The notes below the pieces were generated by a model. That model was not told the DNA's origin and searched no databases. It saw only the letters and a program-made list of their open reading frames with translations. Of a stretch of 35,736 bases of DNA, positions 15,965 to 22,958 are shown one piece after another. A program made the position numbers and the translations under genes. How positions within the stretch are numbered: the stretch's first letter is position 1; the number at the start of each line of letters is the position of its first letter. The stretch spans positions 1 through 35,736 of the forward strand of contig JAEYXQ010000147.1 of the NCBI GenBank assembly GCA_023431205.1, in the 5' to 3' direction. The stretch is from Pseudomonadota bacterium (GTDB lineage: Bacteria; Pseudomonadota; Alphaproteobacteria; Rhizobiales; Devosiaceae).

Positions 15965-15998
15965 TTGTCAGCAGGTCGGGCACTAACTAACATGTTAG
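15965..15998. promoter_or_regulatory. Promoter and operator between uxaA and the GntR gene
   Basis: On the plus strand TTGTCA (15965-15970) is followed after 17 bases by TAACAT (15988-15993). That -10 lies within the perfect 12-bp palindrome CTAACATGTTAG (15987-15998), which ends one base before the regulator's ATG at 16000. A bound repressor would cover the -10 box. The predicted transcription start falls at or next to the ATG, suggesting a leaderless message. No good minus-strand promoter for uxaA was found, though the site could also affect it. Confidence 0.6.
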
Positions 15999-15999
15999 C

Positions 16000-16749
16000 A
16001 TGACATCGGAAGCGAGTCCCTACTCTTTTCTGCAGCGTTCCGGCGGCATTGCGCGCGGCAGCGTCACCGTGGAGGTGACCAATGCCATCCGCCAGGCGAT
16101 CGTCACCCTGGCGCTGCCGCCGGGCAGCCCCATCGACAAGACCGCAATCTGCGAGCAGCTGGGCGTGTCGCGCTTTCCGGTCAGCGAGGCGCTGGCGCGG
16201 CTGCAGGCCGAAGGGCTGGTGGACATCGCGCCTCAGCGGGGCTCGACGGTGTCGTTGGTGCGGATCGCCGACGTCACGGAATACATGCTGATCCGCAAGG
16301 CGCTCGAATCGGAAGCGCTGCGGGTGCTGATCGGGGCGCACGACGACGCGCTGATTGCCGCTCTCAGGGAGAACATGCAGCGCCAGCGCGCCGCCGCGGA
16401 TCGCGACGATGCCGAGGCCTTCCACGCCGTCGACATCGAGTTCCACGACATCATCTATCGCTCGATGGGCTTGAGCAAGATCAAGGGCATCATCGACCAG
16501 GCGCGGGCCAATCTCGACCGCGCTCGCCGCCTGATCATCACCCCGCGCCGGCTCAACCACACCATTGCCGAGCACCAGGCCATCCTCGACGGCATCCTCC
16601 TGGGGGACCAGGCTCAGGCCACCCGGGCCATGCGCGCCCATATCGACGCGGTGATGGTGGAACTCTTCGCCTTCGCCCGCGAGCAGGCGGAACTGTTCGC
16701 CGACGGCGCCGCGCTCGAGGCGGATGGCGACAACTTCCCCTTCGGCTGA
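16000..16749 (+). CDS. GntR-family regulator, FadR/FCD subfamily
   Basis: This 249-residue regulator has an N-terminal winged helix (VTNAIRQAIVTLALPPGSPIDKTAICEQLGVSRFPVSEALARLQAEGLV, about 26-75) and a helical FCD effector domain. The FCD ligands are seen as an Asp/His pattern: AVDIEFHDIIY, then HTIAEHQAILDGI and MRAHIDAVM. Such domains bind a metal and a small carboxylate. It most probably represses the lldD/tct, uxaA and FAH promoters through the three palindromes in the window, and itself through the one at its own start. There is no ribosome site before ATG 16000. The gene is followed after 7 bases by fucU. Confidence 0.92.
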   Translation: MTSEASPYSFLQRSGGIARGSVTVEVTNAIRQAIVTLALPPGSPIDKTAICEQLGVSRFPVSEALARLQAEGLVDIAPQRGSTVSLVRIADVTEYMLIRKALESEALRVLIGAHDDALIAALRENMQRQRAAADRDDAEAFHAVDIEFHDIIYRSMGLSKIKGIIDQARANLDRARRLIITPRRLNHTIAEHQAILDGILLGDQAQATRAMRAHIDAVMVELFAFAREQAELFADGAALEADGDNFPFG

Positions 16750-16756
16750 GGCCAGA

Positions 16757-17188
16757 ATGCTCAAGAACATCCCGCCTTTGCTGGGTCCCGAACTGCTCTC
16801 CATCCTCAGGGCCATGGGACATGGCGACGAGATCGCCATCGTTGACGCCAACTATCCCGCAACGGCAATGGGCACCCGGCTGGTGCGGCTCGACGGGCAC
16901 AGAGGGACCGACGTGCTCGATGCGGTGCTGACGGTGCTGCCGCTCGACGATTTCGCCGAGCAAGCCGCCTTCGGCATGGCGGTGGTGGGCGAGCCCGAGC
17001 GGCGCGAACCGGTGATGGATGCCTTCGACGCCGTCATCGCCCGGCACGAGCCGGGCATGAAGCTCCACCTGCTCGAGCGCTTCAGCTTCTACGACCGGGT
17101 GCGCTCGGGCTTTGCCGTGGTGCAGACCGGCGAAGGGCGGCTTTACGGCAACATCATTCTCAAGAAGGGCGTGATCCGCCACGACTAG
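16757..17188 (+). CDS. fucU: L-fucose mutarotase, FucU/RbsD family
   Basis: FucU interconverts the alpha and beta anomers of L-fucose (and related sugars). The 143-residue protein matches family length and shows LLSILRAMGHGDEIAIVDANYPATAMG, with His22 and Asp30 as the conserved catalytic pair, and the C-terminal LYGNIILKKGVI strand with its Tyr and Asn. The start is ATG 16757 with GAGG 5 bases upstream; the frame is open further 5' into gntR, but that part is not FucU-like. Its presence in a locus with lactonase, dehydratase and diketo-acid hydrolase genes is the main hint that the sugar is L-fucose or a close relative. Confidence 0.9.
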   Translation: MLKNIPPLLGPELLSILRAMGHGDEIAIVDANYPATAMGTRLVRLDGHRGTDVLDAVLTVLPLDDFAEQAAFGMAVVGEPERREPVMDAFDAVIARHEPGMKLHLLERFSFYDRVRSGFAVVQTGEGRLYGNIILKKGVIRHD

Positions 17189-17214
17189 CCGAACGGAATA
17201 CGGCCCGGCCAGCC

Positions 17215-17243
17215 TCGACAGCTAACATGTCAGTGGCTATGGC
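17215..17243 (+). promoter_or_regulatory. FAH-hydrolase promoter with operator in its spacer
   Basis: TCGACA (17215-17220) is followed after 17 bases by TATGGC (17238-17243). The spacer carries CTAACATGTCAG (17222-17233), the locus palindrome with one imperfect pair. The operator starts at the second base of the spacer, exactly as in the lldD promoter. The predicted transcription start is about 20 bases before the gene. Confidence 0.6.
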
Positions 17244-17269
17244 CTTGGGGACGAACAGGGAGAGAGCCA

Positions 17270-18121
17270 ATGAAACTGCTGCGCGTGGGCGCCAAGGGCG
17301 CCGAAAAGCCCGCCATTCTTGCCGCAGACGTCACCGTTCGCGACCTCAGCGGCGTCATTCCGGATCTGGCTGGTGCCGCGCTGTCGGACGAGAGCCTGGA
17401 GCGCATTCGTGGCGTGGACGCTTCTACGTTGCCACAGCTGAGTGCGGACGAGCGGATCGGCCCCTGCGTCGGCCAGGTCGGCAAGTTCATCTGCATCGGC
17501 CTCAACTATGCCGACCATGCCGCCGAAACCGGCGCCAAGATCCCCGAAGAGCCGATCATCTTCATGAAGGCGACCAGCGCCATCATCGGCCCCAATGACG
17601 ACGTCATCATCCCCAAGAACGCGATCAAGCCGGACTGGGAAGTCGAGCTTGCGGTGGTCATCGGCAAGGAGGCCCGCTATGTCGAGGAGGCCGAGGCGAT
17701 GGACTATGTGGCCGGCTACTGCGTCTGCAACGACATCAGCGAGCGCCACTTCCAGACCGAACGCGGCGGGCAGTGGGACAAGGGCAAGGGCTGCGACACC
17801 TTCGGGCCGATCGGGCCATGGCTCGTCACCCGCGACGAAGTTGCCGACCCGCAGAACCTCAAGATGTGGCTCGAAGTCGATGGCAAGCGCTACCAGGACG
17901 GCTCTACCAAGACGATGATCTTCGACGTTGCCCATGTGGTGAGCTATGTCAGCCAGTTCATGTCGCTGCAGCCCGGCGACGTGATCACCACCGGCACCCC
18001 GCCGGGCGTGGGCATGGGCATCAAGCCCGAGCCGGTGTGGCTCAAGCCCGGCAACGTCATGCGGCTGGGCATCGAAGGCCTCGGCGAGCAGACCCAGAGG
18101 GTAAGGGCGTACGAGGCGTAG
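17270..18121 (+). CDS. Fumarylacetoacetate-hydrolase-family enzyme, probable 2,4-diketo-3-deoxy-sugar-acid hydrolase
   Basis: This 283-residue FAH-family protein has a small N-terminal domain and the catalytic domain: FICIGLNYADHAAE, the metal ligands in KPDWEVELAVVIG (Glu-x-Glu) and GYCVCNDISER (Asp), and TFGPIGPWLVT with TTGTPPGVGMG. This pattern fits the subgroup of 2,4-diketo-3-deoxy-L-fuconate/rhamnonate hydrolases, which release pyruvate and L-lactate. Ureidoglycolate lyase and acylpyruvase are alternatives with similar sequences. The start is ATG 17270, with GGGAGAG about 8 bases upstream. Its own promoter carries the locus operator, so it belongs to the same regulon as lldD. Confidence 0.88.
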   Translation: MKLLRVGAKGAEKPAILAADVTVRDLSGVIPDLAGAALSDESLERIRGVDASTLPQLSADERIGPCVGQVGKFICIGLNYADHAAETGAKIPEEPIIFMKATSAIIGPNDDVIIPKNAIKPDWEVELAVVIGKEARYVEEAEAMDYVAGYCVCNDISERHFQTERGGQWDKGKGCDTFGPIGPWLVTRDEVADPQNLKMWLEVDGKRYQDGSTKTMIFDVAHVVSYVSQFMSLQPGDVITTGTPPGVGMGIKPEPVWLKPGNVMRLGIEGLGEQTQRVRAYEA

Positions 18122-18137
18122 CCTGCTCCCTTGCAGA

Positions 18138-18363
18138 AATCATGGTGAGCGTGTCGATCCATGAGAGCCTGCCCGGTCCTTGGCGACCGTGGCCGCGACC
18201 TCGTCCTTCGACAGGCTCAGGATGAGGTCTATGGGAGGGCGGTGAGACAGGAGGGGCCCCCTTGTCCGCCCTTAGGGGCACTGTGCGTGCCGCTACCACC
18301 GCATTCCCCCTCTCCCCTTGCGGGAGAGGGTGGATCGCGCGCAGCGCGAGACGGGTGAGGGGT
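18138..18363. repeat. Three intergenic repeat units
   Basis: The 257 bases between the FAH gene and ridA hold no gene. At 18142-18167 and 18197-18226 are two copies of a hairpin-forming repeat with the CATGGTGAGC...GTCGA...CCATGAG and CCTCGTCCTTCGAC...CAGGATGAGG layouts, of a type widespread in alphaproteobacterial intergenic DNA. At about 18305-18363 is a unit of the CCCTCTCCCC family with an inner GCGCGCAGCGCG hairpin. The genes on both sides converge here. Confidence 0.7.
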
Positions 18364-18378
18364 GCCCTCCGCGCGCCC

Positions 18379-18777
18379 TCAGTTCGGCCGCTTCGCCACC
18401 AGGTCGATCTCCACCAGCGCACCGACCGCCAATGCCGTCACCCCGATCGTGGTGCGGGCCGGCAGCCTGCCGGGGGTGAAGAAGCTCGGCCAGAGCTCGT
18501 TCAGAGCCGCGTAGTCGCGTTCGAACTCGGTCAGGTAGATGCGCGCCATGGTGACGTGCTCGAGGCCGAGGCCGATGCCGGCCAGGACGATCCGCAAATT
18601 GTCCACCACCCGGCGGGTCTGTGCGACAATGCCCTCCGGAAGCGGTGCGTCCGGATTGGCGGGATCGGTCGGCATCTGTCCGGTGACAAACACCCAGCCA
18701 TCGACCTCCACCGCATGGGAGAAGGGGGCCACCGGACGTGGGCCGCTGGCGATCATATGGTGGAGCATCTCACTCAT
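18379..18777 (-). CDS. ridA: RidA/YjgF-family protein
   Basis: RidA proteins hydrolyse reactive enamine/imine intermediates released by PLP enzymes such as threonine dehydratase. The 132-residue protein matches the family size and shows FSHAVEVDGWVFVTGQMPTDP, VTMARIYLTEF, and the end LPARTTIGVTALAVGALVEIDLVAKR with the conserved Arg and Glu of the active site. The start is ATG 18777 with GGGAG 6 bases upstream; the frame runs further 5' without family similarity. An ilvA gene is in the same window at 25021, but not in the same operon. Other members of this large family have different substrates. Confidence 0.88.
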   Translation of the reverse strand: MSEMLHHMIASGPRPVAPFSHAVEVDGWVFVTGQMPTDPANPDAPLPEGIVAQTRRVVDNLRIVLAGIGLGLEHVTMARIYLTEFERDYAALNELWPSFFTPGRLPARTTIGVTALAVGALVEIDLVAKRPN

Positions 18778-18842
18778 GGTTTTCTCCCGAACTGTGGACG
18801 CCCTCTCTTGCGTGCTGCTGCGCCGAGGCGCAAGCTCCATGG

Positions 18843-19415
18843 ATGCGCAACGCGGTGAGTGCCATTGCCGGTCTGCTGCTGGCCCTGTCGGCTCTTTTTG
18901 CCATGGCAGCGCCCGCCTGGGCGCAGACCGGGGAGGCCGAGTACGCCGCCGCCCTGGACGGCTTGTTTGCCGAGCTGGCGGTAGCGCCTCACCCGGCAGC
19001 GGCGCAGGGCATTTCGGATGACATCTGGCGATTGTGGATGGGGCCGCCGGACGCGGAGCTCGCGGCCCGCATGGCGAGCACGCTCGACCTGCGCTGGCGC
19101 GGCGACGTCACTGGACTGATCGCGACGCTCGACGCCGTCATTGCCGACTATCCGGATTATGCCGAAGCCTACAACCAGCGGGCGACGATCAACTTCGGGC
19201 TCGGAAAGTACGAGGAGTCGCTGGCCGATATCGCCGCGACGCTGGAGCGCGAGCCGCGCCACTTTGGCGCGCTGGCCGGACGGGCACTGATCCTCAAGGA
19301 GCAGGGCGAGTACCAGCAGGCGCTGGAGACCATGCGCGCGGCGCTCAAGATCCACCCCTTTCTTGGCGAGCGGGCGCTGTTTCTCGAACTCAGCGAAGAC
19401 GCGATCGAGGCGTGA
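18843..19415 (+). CDS. Secreted tetratricopeptide-repeat protein
   Basis: This 190-residue protein has an N-terminal signal peptide (MRNAVSAIAGLLLALSALFAMAAPAWAQ) and TPR-like helix pairs from about 95 to 175: LDAVIADYPDYAEAYNQRATINFGLGKYEESLADIAATLEREPRHFGALAGRALILKEQGEYQQALETMRAALKIHP was read as repeats of the W-LG-Y-A-F-A-P pattern. It probably binds a partner in the periplasm. The start is ATG 18843, where the signal peptide begins; the frame is open further upstream, and the ribosome site is weak. It diverges from ridA. No specific function can be assigned. Confidence 0.82.
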   Translation: MRNAVSAIAGLLLALSALFAMAAPAWAQTGEAEYAAALDGLFAELAVAPHPAAAQGISDDIWRLWMGPPDAELAARMASTLDLRWRGDVTGLIATLDAVIADYPDYAEAYNQRATINFGLGKYEESLADIAATLEREPRHFGALAGRALILKEQGEYQQALETMRAALKIHPFLGERALFLELSEDAIEA

Positions 19416-19434
19416 GATCGGCGAAGCCTGCCCC

Positions 19435-19472
19435 TTGACGTTGGCAGATGTATGTAACAAATAAAGTTACAT
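19435..19472 (+). promoter_or_regulatory. Promoter and inverted-repeat operator of the Rrf2 gene
   Basis: TTGACG (19435-19440) precedes an AT-rich -10 region (ACAAAT at 19457-19462, a 16-base spacer, or AAATAA slightly later). ATGTAAC (19452-19458) and GTTACAT (19466-19472) form perfect 7-base arms around 7 bases, spanning the -10 and the start of the ATG at 19471. This is the expected place for an autorepressor site. No Shine-Dalgarno sequence fits between, so the message may be leaderless. Confidence 0.55.
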
Positions 19473-19920
19473 GAAGAGATCAAGCCGCCTGTCCCTCGCC
19501 CTTCACGCCCTGGTGCACCTCGCCAAGCAGCCGGGCCAGACGCTGACCTCGTCGGCGCTCGCGACCTGCCTGATGACCAACCCGGTGGTGGTGCGGAGGG
19601 TGCTCGGGGAACTGCGCGAGGCCGGCATCGTTGCGGCTACGCGCGGACCCGAGGGCGGCTGGCAATTGAAGCAGGTGCCGGAGGCGGTGACGCTCCGCGC
19701 CGTGTCGGCTGCCATGGGCGAAAGCCTGCTGATCCGCGCCGAAAGCGACCCGGGCGACCGGCAGTGCGGCATCGTTCGCGCCGTCGATGCCGTGATGGCC
19801 GACTTCCTGATCGAGGCCGAGGCGCTGCTCGCGGCCAAGCTCGAAACCGTAACCCTGGCCGACCTGTCGCGGTCGACCACATCCTTCCCCTTCCTCTCCG
19901 GAGCCCATCATCATGGATGA
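19471..19920 (+). CDS. Rrf2-family transcriptional regulator
   Basis: This 149-residue protein has the Rrf2 winged helix: SRLSLALHALVHLAKQPGQTLTSSALATCLMTNPVVVRRVLGELREAGIVAATRGPEGGWQL was read over about 4-66. IscR and NsrR use three Cys to bind an iron-sulfur cluster; here only single Cys residues are present (CLMTN and RQCGIV), so a cluster is unlikely, while thiol or redox sensing remains possible. The gene overlaps the following flavoprotein gene by 8 bases. An inverted repeat at its own start suggests autorepression and control of that flavoprotein. Confidence 0.9.
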   Translation: MKRSSRLSLALHALVHLAKQPGQTLTSSALATCLMTNPVVVRRVLGELREAGIVAATRGPEGGWQLKQVPEAVTLRAVSAAMGESLLIRAESDPGDRQCGIVRAVDAVMADFLIEAEALLAAKLETVTLADLSRSTTSFPFLSGAHHHG

Positions 19921-20803
19921 CGTCCTCATCGTCGGCGGCAGCTTCGCCGGGCTCGCCGCCGCCATGCAGCTCGGTCGCGCCCGCCGCAAGGTCACCGTGC
20001 TCGACACCGGCCTCAACCGGAACCGCTATGCCAGCCACGCGCACAACGTACTCGGCTTCGACGGCATCCCGCCCGGGGACGTGCTGGAGCGCGCCCGCGA
20101 GCAGGTTGCCGCCTATCCAACCGTCAAGCTGGTGCAGGGCCGGGCCGAGACCGTCTCGGGCGAACCGGACGACTTCACCATCCGGACCACCGAGGGCGAG
20201 GACTTCAACGCCCGCCGGCTGATCCTGAGCTATGGCATCGTCGATGAGTTTCCCGATATTCCCGGCTTTGCCGAAAGTTGGGGCAAGACGGTGATCCACT
20301 GCCCGTTCTGCCACGGCTACGAAGTGGCGGGGCGGCGCTGGGGGCTGCTGTTCAGCTCACTGATGTCCCTGCACGCGCCCTCGCTTTATGCCGACTGGAC
20401 CGACGACATCACCCTGATCCTCGACGGCAACACCATTCCGGACGAAGAGCGCCACAAGCTCGAAAAGCGCGGCGTCAAGATCGAGGACGGCAAGCTTGCG
20501 CGCATCCATCACCACAATGGGGCGGTGAGTGCCGTCACGCTCGAGGACGGTAGCGAGATCGCGCTCGACGCGCTTTACTCCCACCCGCGCAACCGCCCCT
20601 CGGCGACCCTGCACGAGCAGTTGGGGCTCGACACCAAGGAAACGCCCACCGGCATCATGGTGGAGGTGGACGACCGGCAGAAGACTTCGCGCGATGGCGT
20701 CTATGCTGCGGGCGACCTGACCACCGGCATGCACAGCATCACCGTCGCCAATTATTCCGGCTCCATGGCCGCCATGGGCTCGCAGCAGTCGATGCTGGGC
20801 TGA
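19913..20803 (+). CDS. Thioredoxin-reductase-like FAD-dependent oxidoreductase
   Basis: This 296-residue protein has the FAD-binding VLIVGGSFAGLAAAMQLGRARRKVTVLD at the N-terminus, the redox-active pair HCPFCHGYEVAG at about 128-139, and the FAD-closing YAAGDLTTGMHSITVANYSGSMAAMG at the C-terminus. CPFCHGYE instead of the CATC of thioredoxin reductase is typical of the GliT-like dithiol-oxidase/reductase group, so it may act on a small dithiol or a thioredoxin-like partner rather than on standard thioredoxin. It starts inside the end of the Rrf2 gene, with which it forms a two-gene redox operon. Confidence 0.88.
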   Translation: MDDVLIVGGSFAGLAAAMQLGRARRKVTVLDTGLNRNRYASHAHNVLGFDGIPPGDVLERAREQVAAYPTVKLVQGRAETVSGEPDDFTIRTTEGEDFNARRLILSYGIVDEFPDIPGFAESWGKTVIHCPFCHGYEVAGRRWGLLFSSLMSLHAPSLYADWTDDITLILDGNTIPDEERHKLEKRGVKIEDGKLARIHHHNGAVSAVTLEDGSEIALDALYSHPRNRPSATLHEQLGLDTKETPTGIMVEVDDRQKTSRDGVYAAGDLTTGMHSITVANYSGSMAAMGSQQSMLG

Positions 20804-20810
20804 GCGGTCG

Positions 20811-21881
20811 CTAGCCGCCGTTGGCACGGCGGGACGCCTCGGCGCGCTCCCGCTTGCGCGCCTTAGCCTCGTTCGCCTGGGCGGCTGCGGCATCGCCGAG
20901 ATGGGCGCGGCCGCGTTGGCGGGCCAGGTCGATCTGGCGCTGGCGTTCGGCGGCGGCGGCGTGCCTGGCCTCGTCGCCATGGCAGTGGGGGCAACTGACG
21001 CCTTCCACATAGCGCGCGTCGGCGCGGTCGGCGGCGGACAGGGGATTGCGGCAGGCGCGGCAGAGGGTGGCGTCGCCGACCTTGAGGCCATGGCCGACCG
21101 AGACGCGCTCGTCGAAGACGAAGCACTCGCCGGCAAAGCGGCTCTCGGTCTCCGGCACCTGTTCGAGATAGGCGAGGATGCCGCCCTTGAGGTGGAAAAC
21201 TTCCTCGAAGCCCTGGCTCAGCAGATAGCTCGAGGCCTTTTCGCAGCGGATGCCGCCGGTGCAGAACATCGCCACCTTGCGGTGCTGCGCCGGATCGAGA
21301 TTTTGGGCCACATAGTCCTTGAACTCGACGAAGCTGCCGGTGCCCGGATCGATGGCGCGCTGGAAGGTGCCGATGCCGACCTCGTAGCGGTTGCGGGTGT
21401 CGACCAGCACGACATCATTGCGGTCGATCAGCCGGTTCCAGTCGCGCGGATCGACATAGGTGCCGACCCGCTCGGCCGGGTTGGCTTCCGGCGCTCGGAG
21501 GGTGACGATCTCGGGCTTGAGGCGGACCTTCATCCGGAGGAACGGCATCTCCGCGGCATAGGAGTATTTGACCTCGGCCCCATGCAAGCGACCGGCGAAG
21601 ACCGGGCCGTCGAACAGCCACCGTGCCAGCGCGTCGATTGCGGCGGAGGTACCGGCGACAGTGCCGTTCAGGCCTTCGGGGGCGAGGATCAGCGTGCCCT
21701 TGACCCCCTGGCCGCAACAGAACTGCGCCAGCACCGGACGGATGGCTTCGGCATCGGGCAGGGAGGCGAACTTGTAGATCGCCATCACCTTGTATGGCTG
21801 ATCGGCTTGGGGCAGAGTGGCGGCGATTTCAGGATCCGGGCTCATCGGCCCGCTCATATCACCGGCTGCAGTCGTCGTCAC
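20811..21881 (-). CDS. trhO: Oxygen-dependent tRNA uridine(34) hydroxylase TrhO (rhodanese family)
   Basis: TrhO hydroxylates uridine 34 of certain tRNAs with molecular oxygen, the first step to wobble-base 5-oxyacetyl or methoxy uridine. The 356-residue protein has the N-terminal acylphosphatase-like part (KGTLILAPEGLNGTVAG), the rhodanese domain (VDTRNRYEVGIGTF) with the catalytic Cys in MFCTGGIRCEKAS, and a C-terminal CxxC zinc-like region (CRACRNPL, CPHCHG). The GTG start at 21881 has GGAG about 9 bases upstream; ATG codons at 21857 and 21845 are alternatives. It diverges from the aldo/keto reductase gene. Confidence 0.92.
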   Translation of the reverse strand: MTTTAAGDMSGPMSPDPEIAATLPQADQPYKVMAIYKFASLPDAEAIRPVLAQFCCGQGVKGTLILAPEGLNGTVAGTSAAIDALARWLFDGPVFAGRLHGAEVKYSYAAEMPFLRMKVRLKPEIVTLRAPEANPAERVGTYVDPRDWNRLIDRNDVVLVDTRNRYEVGIGTFQRAIDPGTGSFVEFKDYVAQNLDPAQHRKVAMFCTGGIRCEKASSYLLSQGFEEVFHLKGGILAYLEQVPETESRFAGECFVFDERVSVGHGLKVGDATLCRACRNPLSAADRADARYVEGVSCPHCHGDEARHAAAAERQRQIDLARQRGRAHLGDAAAAQANEAKARKRERAEASRRANGG

Positions 21882-21918
21882 GGGCAGCCGCTCCGCACAT
21901 CATCGGGAGGACTTCGCC

Positions 21919-22956
21919 ATGACCTATCGGGCCGATACGGCACGCTATGACACCATGCAGTATCGCCGCTCGGGCCGCTCCGGGCTGAAACTGCCGGTGG
22001 TGAGCCTGGGGCTGTGGCAGAACTTCGGCGGCACGCGCGACTACCCCTCGGCCATGGAAATCCTGGGCTACGCGTTCGACCAGGGCATCACCCATTTCGA
22101 CCTCGCCAACAATTACGGCCCGCCGGCGGGGTCGTCCGAGGAACTGTTCGGCACGGTGCTGGCACGGGACTTCCGCCCCTATCGCGACGAGATGATCATC
22201 TCCACCAAGGCCGGCTACAACATGTGGCCGGGCCCCTATGGCGAATGGGGAAGCCGCAAATACCTGCTCGCCAGCCTCGACCAGTCGCTGCAGCGCATGG
22301 GGCTCGATTATGTTGACATCTTCTATTCGCACCGCTTCGATCCCGACACGCCGCTCGAGGAAACCATGGGGGCGCTGGCGCATGCGGTGAAGTCCGGCAA
22401 GGCGCTCTATGTCGGCATCTCTTCCTATCCCGAAAAGGAAACGCGCGAAGCGCACCGCATCCTCAAGGAGATGGGGGTGGCCACCACCATCCACCAGCCG
22501 AGCTATTCGGTGCTCAACCGCTGGATCGAGAACGATCACACCATCGATGCCTGCGGAGACCTGGGCATCGGCATCATCGCCTTCTCGCCGCTGGCGCAGG
22601 GGGTGCTGTCGGGCAAGTATTCGTCCGGCGACAAGGAAGGCACCCGCGGCGCCAATCCGAACGGATCACTGCGCGCCAGCCATATCGAGCCGCGCGTGCT
22701 GGCGGCGGTGGACCGGCTGGGAGAGATCGCCCGCCGCCGCGGCCAGTCGCTGGTGCAACTGGCGCTGGCCTGGGTGCTGCGGCGGCCGGAGATGACCTCG
22801 GCACTGATCGGCGTGCGTACGCTCGACCAGCTCAAGGACAATCTCGGTGTGCTCAACAATCTGGCGCTCAGCGCCGAGGAGATTGCCGAGATCGATCGCG
22901 CCACGGCCGATGGGCAGATGGAACTGCACCCCCGGCCGAGCGGCTGGCTGCGGTAG
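21919..22956 (+). CDS. gpr: Aldo/keto reductase, L-glyceraldehyde 3-phosphate reductase type
   Basis: This NADPH-dependent reductase has 345 residues. YDTMQYRRSGRSGLKLPVVSLGLWQNFGG at the N-terminus is typical of the YghZ/GPR group. The catalytic Asp and Tyr lie in FDLANNYGPPAGSSEELFG, the Lys in ISTKAGYNMWPGPYGEWGSRK and the His in DIFYSHRFDPDTP. YghZ reduces L-glyceraldehyde 3-phosphate and detoxifies methylglyoxal. An L-fucose dehydrogenase role is conceivable, since some of those are aldo/keto reductases, but the sequence argues for YghZ. The start is ATG 21919, after GGGAGG. It is convergent with the efflux gene, with two bases between stop codons. Confidence 0.92.
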   Translation: MTYRADTARYDTMQYRRSGRSGLKLPVVSLGLWQNFGGTRDYPSAMEILGYAFDQGITHFDLANNYGPPAGSSEELFGTVLARDFRPYRDEMIISTKAGYNMWPGPYGEWGSRKYLLASLDQSLQRMGLDYVDIFYSHRFDPDTPLEETMGALAHAVKSGKALYVGISSYPEKETREAHRILKEMGVATTIHQPSYSVLNRWIENDHTIDACGDLGIGIIAFSPLAQGVLSGKYSSGDKEGTRGANPNGSLRASHIEPRVLAAVDRLGEIARRRGQSLVQLALAWVLRRPEMTSALIGVRTLDQLKDNLGVLNNLALSAEEIAEIDRATADGQMELHPRPSGWLR

Positions 22957-22958
22957 CG

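Noticed and set aside
21919..22956. The aldo/keto reductase as the L-fucose dehydrogenase of the pathway
   Set aside because: Its N-terminus and active-site stretches are those of YghZ, it lacks the locus operator, and it lies outside the cluster.
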